NCBI RefSeq assembly: GCF_947507565.1
Contig: NC_089190.1
Span: 992,001 to 1,056,000 of the forward strand
Source of the DNA: Oscarella lobularis
Lineage: Eukaryota > Porifera > Homoscleromorpha > Homosclerophorida > Oscarellidae
DNA length: 64,000 bases
Reading direction: 5' to 3'
The notes under the pieces were generated by a model, which ran no database searches, had not been told where the DNA came from, and saw only the letters and a list, made by a program, of their open reading frames with translations. Every line of letters begins with the position of its first letter. Within the stretch, counting starts at the first letter, position 1. A program made the translations under genes and the position numbers. Below are positions 59,744 to 64,000 of the stretch, piece after piece.

Positions 59744-60880
59744 GACAGCCCTATGCATTACATAGACTAGTTTATACATTCAAACGCACCGACGCTAAAA
59801 CAGCTCACCATTAATATATCGAGCTTCGGATAGACCCAAAAATGCACACGCAGAATAACACCTCGAGTGAAGAGGAAAAGAGCTTGTGCACCAACACAGC
59901 AGACTCGTAAACCGATTGCTAGATAGCTAAAAGAAAGCCACTGTCACTAGCACATACATTCACGCGTAAAGGAAATAAAGCCTTTCCTAGCTTGCTGCAT
60001 GACAAGAGAGGGAAGCTCAACTCAAACCAACACAACACAATTAACTGTGTGCTATGCGACAGCGCGATATCTCTAAGCAGGACACTTCTGTTCGCATAAC
60101 TGATTCGACTCGGCCAAATGAAATCACCATGAAATATCATCATGAAATAGTATCTGCACAAAATCGATTGCTTTTCTGTCTGTTTTGGGATTCTCGAGCC
60201 TACTCGGCGGCCTGAATTCTTTCTAGGTCGTCGTTTTATTCAAGAAAATCAATGAGAACGCTCTGGCCCGTCTCCAAATGAGCGAAAACTTCTTGATCGT
60301 CGGGAACCTGACGAATCCGGCTCAAGTAAGAGTAACTCTCACAATGATGGGACCCCAATGATGTACCGAAAAACGTTCTAACTCGGCAGAACGCACGTAA
60401 AAGCTTAGACGACATTTACGGCTCATTTACGGCGACTTCGCAATCCGTTAGCGCGCGGGCACAAGACCAATTTCGAAGGTTCGCGTACCAGCAAGCCAAT
60501 TGAGCTCAAAACGCGAAATACACGAAAAAAATCAGTGAAAACTAAAAAGTCAACAAAACAAACTAAGATCCCAAATATAACCCGATGAGTGTTCCTTTCA
60601 AACACTCCCTTTACTAGCCGCTTTATAGCGGAATACCCGAGATCGGGTTGGCTACAATAATTTCAACGGTGAAACAGACACGAGTACAGTAGTGATACCG
60701 TATACATCTAAATGCATACGGAGCGCAGTTCTGTTCAGTTACGGCGTACATATGCTAGTAGTAAAGTTCCTCGTATTTGATTCTAATAGCCGATCGGCCG
60801 AAACCAACCTGCTCTAACCAATGCAGAAGAATGCTTACTTTCGGCGATATTGCTTGCTTCTTCCACAGCTCTAGCTTAGT
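59744..60880. other. Spacer with a kinase C-terminal relic
   Basis: No intact gene was recognised. A short minus-strand relic of the Kelch-kinase C-terminus is annotated at 60568-60640. The rest shows no clear homology to other parts of the window. Confidence 0.5.
60568..60640 (-). pseudogene. Relic of a kinase C-terminus
   Basis: The minus strand reads IKRLVKGVFERNTHRVIFG, matching the C-terminal AKRLVKGVFEGDTHKVVL of the gene ending at 60881 and the RRLKGVFDRDTHKVIF of the gene ending at 47859. No other kinase sequence accompanies it. It shows that the array once had another member. Confidence 0.65.
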
Positions 60881-63823
60881 TTAGTTGATAGAAATATTGA
60901 GAAGCACCACTTTGTGAGTGTCTCCCTCAAACACTCCCTTTACTAATCGTTTTGCTGTGATAATCTCCTGAGCTGACAAACGCCTTTCATGTTCAGCAAA
61001 ATTGATTTTCAGCGTTTCAAAGCACCTTTGCGCTGATATTCGATTGGCGGGGTTGCGACCAATCAATCGAGAGCAGAGCATGAATAAATTGAGACGAACA
61101 GCGAGAGCGTCCAACTGAGTCTTCCTCTCCTCTGGAATAGGACCAACACCCGTGAAAATTTCAATCAATGATACGCCCATGCTGTACACGTCGCTACTCA
61201 ACGTGCTTATTGTGCCACTGCCGCCAGAATGCAACGTCCTCTCTGGAGCAAGGTAAGGAGGGCTCATTGGACCAGCGGACAGAGAACTCTCGATAAGATG
61301 AGCTGCTCCCAAGTCGCCCACCTTTACCTTCATATCTCTAGCTACGAGAACATTCGACGGACGAATGTCGCCGTGGACGTACGGACGAGGACGAATTTGA
61401 TGGAGATAGGAGATTCCGGACGTCATATCGATAGCAATAGACAACTGCTCGTAAGTGGTTAAATAAGACCCGGAAGCGTGAGCGGCGTCAATAACTTCGC
61501 CGACAGAACCCTCAAGCAATTCCATGACTATTTGGAGGGGCGCTCCTTCGGCCATCACCGCTCCACACACAATCATGATATTGGGATGATGGAGTCGGCT
61601 GCACACGAGGACTTCTCGTCGGAACATCGCTACGTTGCGTTGACTTGTGATAAGATCGTGAATTTTTTTGACGGCGACTGTCATTCCGCGCCATTGGCCC
61701 ACGGAAACGCCTGACAGTGGGTGGTATGCAAGATTAGTTGAAATATTATTGCTTACCTGCGAATGATCCTGTTCCAAGCTTTTTGTCAGTCAAGTGAACT
61801 TCATCTGATTTGATGTTCAATACGTCAGTGAATTCGTCAAGGCGTTCTTTAATCTCGTCACGAGACGCCTCAAGGGTTTCACAGCGCGTCAACGAAATTT
61901 CCAATTCTTCTCTACACATACTGCTATAGGAATGCGCATACCTAATATAGAAGAAGAAGAAATTCTTGCCTATGACGACGTTGCGCTGTTGATGCTGCTG
62001 ACGTTAGTTCTTTCCTAGAAATCCATAATGATTATATACTATTATTACAGCTTGTTCTTAAAACCTGATCGAAGCAATTTGTTCATCCTTTCGCTGTTCA
62101 AGACGTCGCTGAGCTACCAATGCTACTCTTTTAAGTGAAGCCAGTTGTTGCCTAAGAGCCAATTACTGTACATACCAATTATCACTATATTTTAATAACC
62201 TAATTTGAGCAATCTCTCCGTCTTTACGCTGTACAAGACGCTGAGCAGAGACCAGTTCTTCTCTGAATTACTAATTCACCCTTTTGTCCACATAGATATA
62301 ATGTCATAAACAACCTGATAGAAGCTATTTCTTCGTCAAAAAGAGCTGAGTTTGCTCTGAAATGATTGACATGAGCTACCATTATGTATACAGTATATTT
62401 TAATTATTCAACCTTTTCTCCTCGTCTAATTCAACGCATCTTCGTCGAAGATGTTCCAACTCACGTTGCATCATATCAATCTCTTCACTTCCACTTGGAA
62501 GTGGGAGACGCGGAGATGAAATTGCTGCACAAAGAGAAACCTGCCTTGACAAAAGAATTTCTTGTTCCATTATCATGTTTGACTCTTTTTCAAAGTCTAT
62601 AAAATATGTACATTTATTAAATGCAACCGGAAAAAATCAATCAATTACCAAGGTGAAAAAAACTAATAATTGGATTAAATTTCAAATCCCAATCTCGTCC
62701 ACCACAGACAAAGACTTCTGTAGTCTTGTCTTTGTTCTGCACACAATGACATGTGTGCTGCCAAACCTTTCCCAATTGTGGTGGATCAACGTCTATCTAA
62801 ACTAACCGTCAACAAATATATACTACATTAGAAGGCCGTTGTAACAACCTGATAAGATTTGGACTTTTCACAATCCAAAACGTAAACATAGTCAGAATTT
62901 GTTTCGTTGAACATTCGACCACCAATGAGAAGACAAATTGATTTGTCTTCTAATCCTTGTTTCACTAATTGACAAATTCTATGGCCTTCCCTGGGTGATG
63001 GTTTTACATTGAAATCAACGATCGTCCACGTCTAACAATCGGATTATTACATCTACAGTATTCGATTATTAATTAAACAATTTACTTTATTATTCAAATT
63101 CATCACAAAAGAGTGACTTTCCAAATTCAAGTCCCTTCCATGAAGTAATGCTTGATGATGGTCAATGGTTGCCATGGCAGCAAGCACAAGTGGTTTGGGT
63201 CTTGTTCCATGCAATTCCAAATCCAACCACATTCCTAGTCTCTATTTCAAATCAAAACGAAATTGAAATTCATTCTACTCACCTTTTTCACATCCCTCTT
63301 CAAATTCAAATTCATAAATATCATTACTCCAGTATCCTTCCTGAGTCGCCCCAGACTGGAGTTGGTCGCGAGGAATATCCTTTCCGCTCCTTCCCCCAAA
63401 CATGATCAGTCTCGATCCAATTGCACACAAACAGCAGAATGAGCGCTCGTGAGGTTTCTTTCCTCCGATAGGCGTCGCTACTTCGATCCATTCCATTTTC
63501 CTCGGATCGAGACGATAAACGATTTCCAGTAGACGACCCCCGCATGCCTTTCCCCCGTACGAGTAGATCATCTTGTCGATGACAACACATCGTGCACCCG
63601 TACAAGGTGGAGGAATCGTTCGGCCTCGAGCCAATCGACGGATCCATTTCTTTTCCGCCCTCCGAACATTCATCACCAAGATTTCATTGCGGGGAACGTA
63701 TTTTGATCCATCGTCGCCCCCGAAGAGATGTAGATGATCGTCGACCAACGCGCATTCATGAGAACGTCGTTTCTGGGACGAGGCAGAATCGCTTTGGCGA
63801 CGTAGTTGACGGAAGAAAGCCAT
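60881..63823 (-). CDS. Kelch - coiled-coil - protein kinase, second complete copy
   Basis: A minus-strand paralogue of 47859-51058 with the same exon plan. The ATG at 63823 begins exon 1 (to 63283), then 63234-63086, further Kelch exons, short coiled-coil exons (62600-61900), a glycine-loop exon ending at 61757 (LGTGSFAG) and the kinase exon 61710-60881. Kelch blades include HLFGGDDGS, IYSYGG and LIMFGGRSG. The kinase keeps VAVKK, HGDIRPSN and GDLG. Exon 1 lacks the acidic insert of the other copy. The stop lies at 60881-60883. The high similarity of the two copies indicates recent duplication. Some short coiled-coil exons were placed only by homology. Confidence 0.83.
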
Positions 63824-63841
63824 TTAGGTACTAGGTAGCAA

Positions 63842-63862
63842 CCACTGCGCAAGCGCTAACAC
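63842..63862 (-). promoter_or_regulatory. GC-rich motif upstream of second Kelch-kinase start
   Basis: This is the copy of the motif at 51072-51092, differing only in the centre (aa for gcgc-type bases). It sits immediately upstream of the start of the 60881-63823 gene. Confidence 0.5.
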
Positions 63863-63902
63863 GAAAAACTAACAAACAAAAATCCAATTTGGAGCCTTCA
63901 AA

Positions 63903-63957
63903 CACATAATTGCTTCCAAGCACATAATTGTTTCCAAGCACATAATTGTTTCCTAAG
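63903..63957. repeat. Three tandem copies of an 18-bp unit
   Basis: The unit cacataattgtttccaag repeats three times with one or two substitutions, upstream of the second Kelch-kinase gene. It is simple tandem duplication of unknown role. Confidence 0.75.
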
Positions 63958-64000
63958 CCGGTTTGCCTGCCTGTCTCACTTTTAGCTTCTTTGACGTCAC

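Noticed and set aside
1-64000. tRNA, rRNA or bacterial operon features
   Set aside because: No cloverleaf-like A/B-box arrangement or rRNA-like sequence was noticed by eye, and the genes are intron-containing. A tRNAscan or Rfam search was not possible.

Overview
The window looks like gene-dense genomic DNA from an early-branching animal, most plausibly a sponge. The evidence is spliced genes with mostly 40-70 nt GT-AG introns, together with animal extracellular and signalling modules: cadherin, thrombospondin type 1 (TSP1), EGF, Sushi, NIDO, ZU5 and Death domains. No species marker is visible, so the sponge assignment is inference.

Layout. Bases 1-1625 hold the 3' end of a coiled-coil/protein-kinase gene (+). 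Bases 1754-6180 hold a minus-strand array of sulfotransferases: two intact genes, one with two frameshifts and one remnant. Bases 6914-10117 hold a spliced receptor-like gene: NIDO ectodomain, membrane span, ZU5-like region and C-terminal Death-like domain. Bases 10123-12634 are a DNA transposon with about 355-bp terminal inverted repeats, a RING-like ORF and an antisense transposase remnant. Bases 12838-15083 encode a GEN1-type Holliday-junction resolvase.

Bases 15235-47112 carry three tandem paralogues (A, B, C) of a large type-I membrane protein: signal peptide, TSP1 repeats, EGF/Sushi, about 22 cadherin repeats, four EGFs, an unnamed juxtamembrane module, a membrane span, and a tail with NPxY and YxxP motifs. 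B has lost most cadherin repeats through an internal deletion. A has a frameshift just before its membrane span. An intronless sulfotransferase-like gene lies antisense behind A, with decayed copies behind A and B, so the duplicated unit included it.

Bases 47859-63823 hold two complete Kelch/coiled-coil/kinase genes (-), plus a truncated copy and a short relic. Between them sits a divergent pair: a CCCH zinc-finger gene (52138-54639, -) and a ZNFX1-like SF1 helicase (54795-59743, +). The helicase ends in a Death domain instead of zinc fingers. Their 155-bp shared promoter holds a motif resembling an interferon-stimulated response element.

The most unusual material is the helicase-Death fusion with its divergent CCCH partner, the NIDO-ZU5-Death receptor, and the TSP1-cadherin-EGF receptor array. 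Exon boundaries were read by eye from splice signals, reading phase and paralogue alignment. They are good to a few bases where quoted and otherwise approximate.
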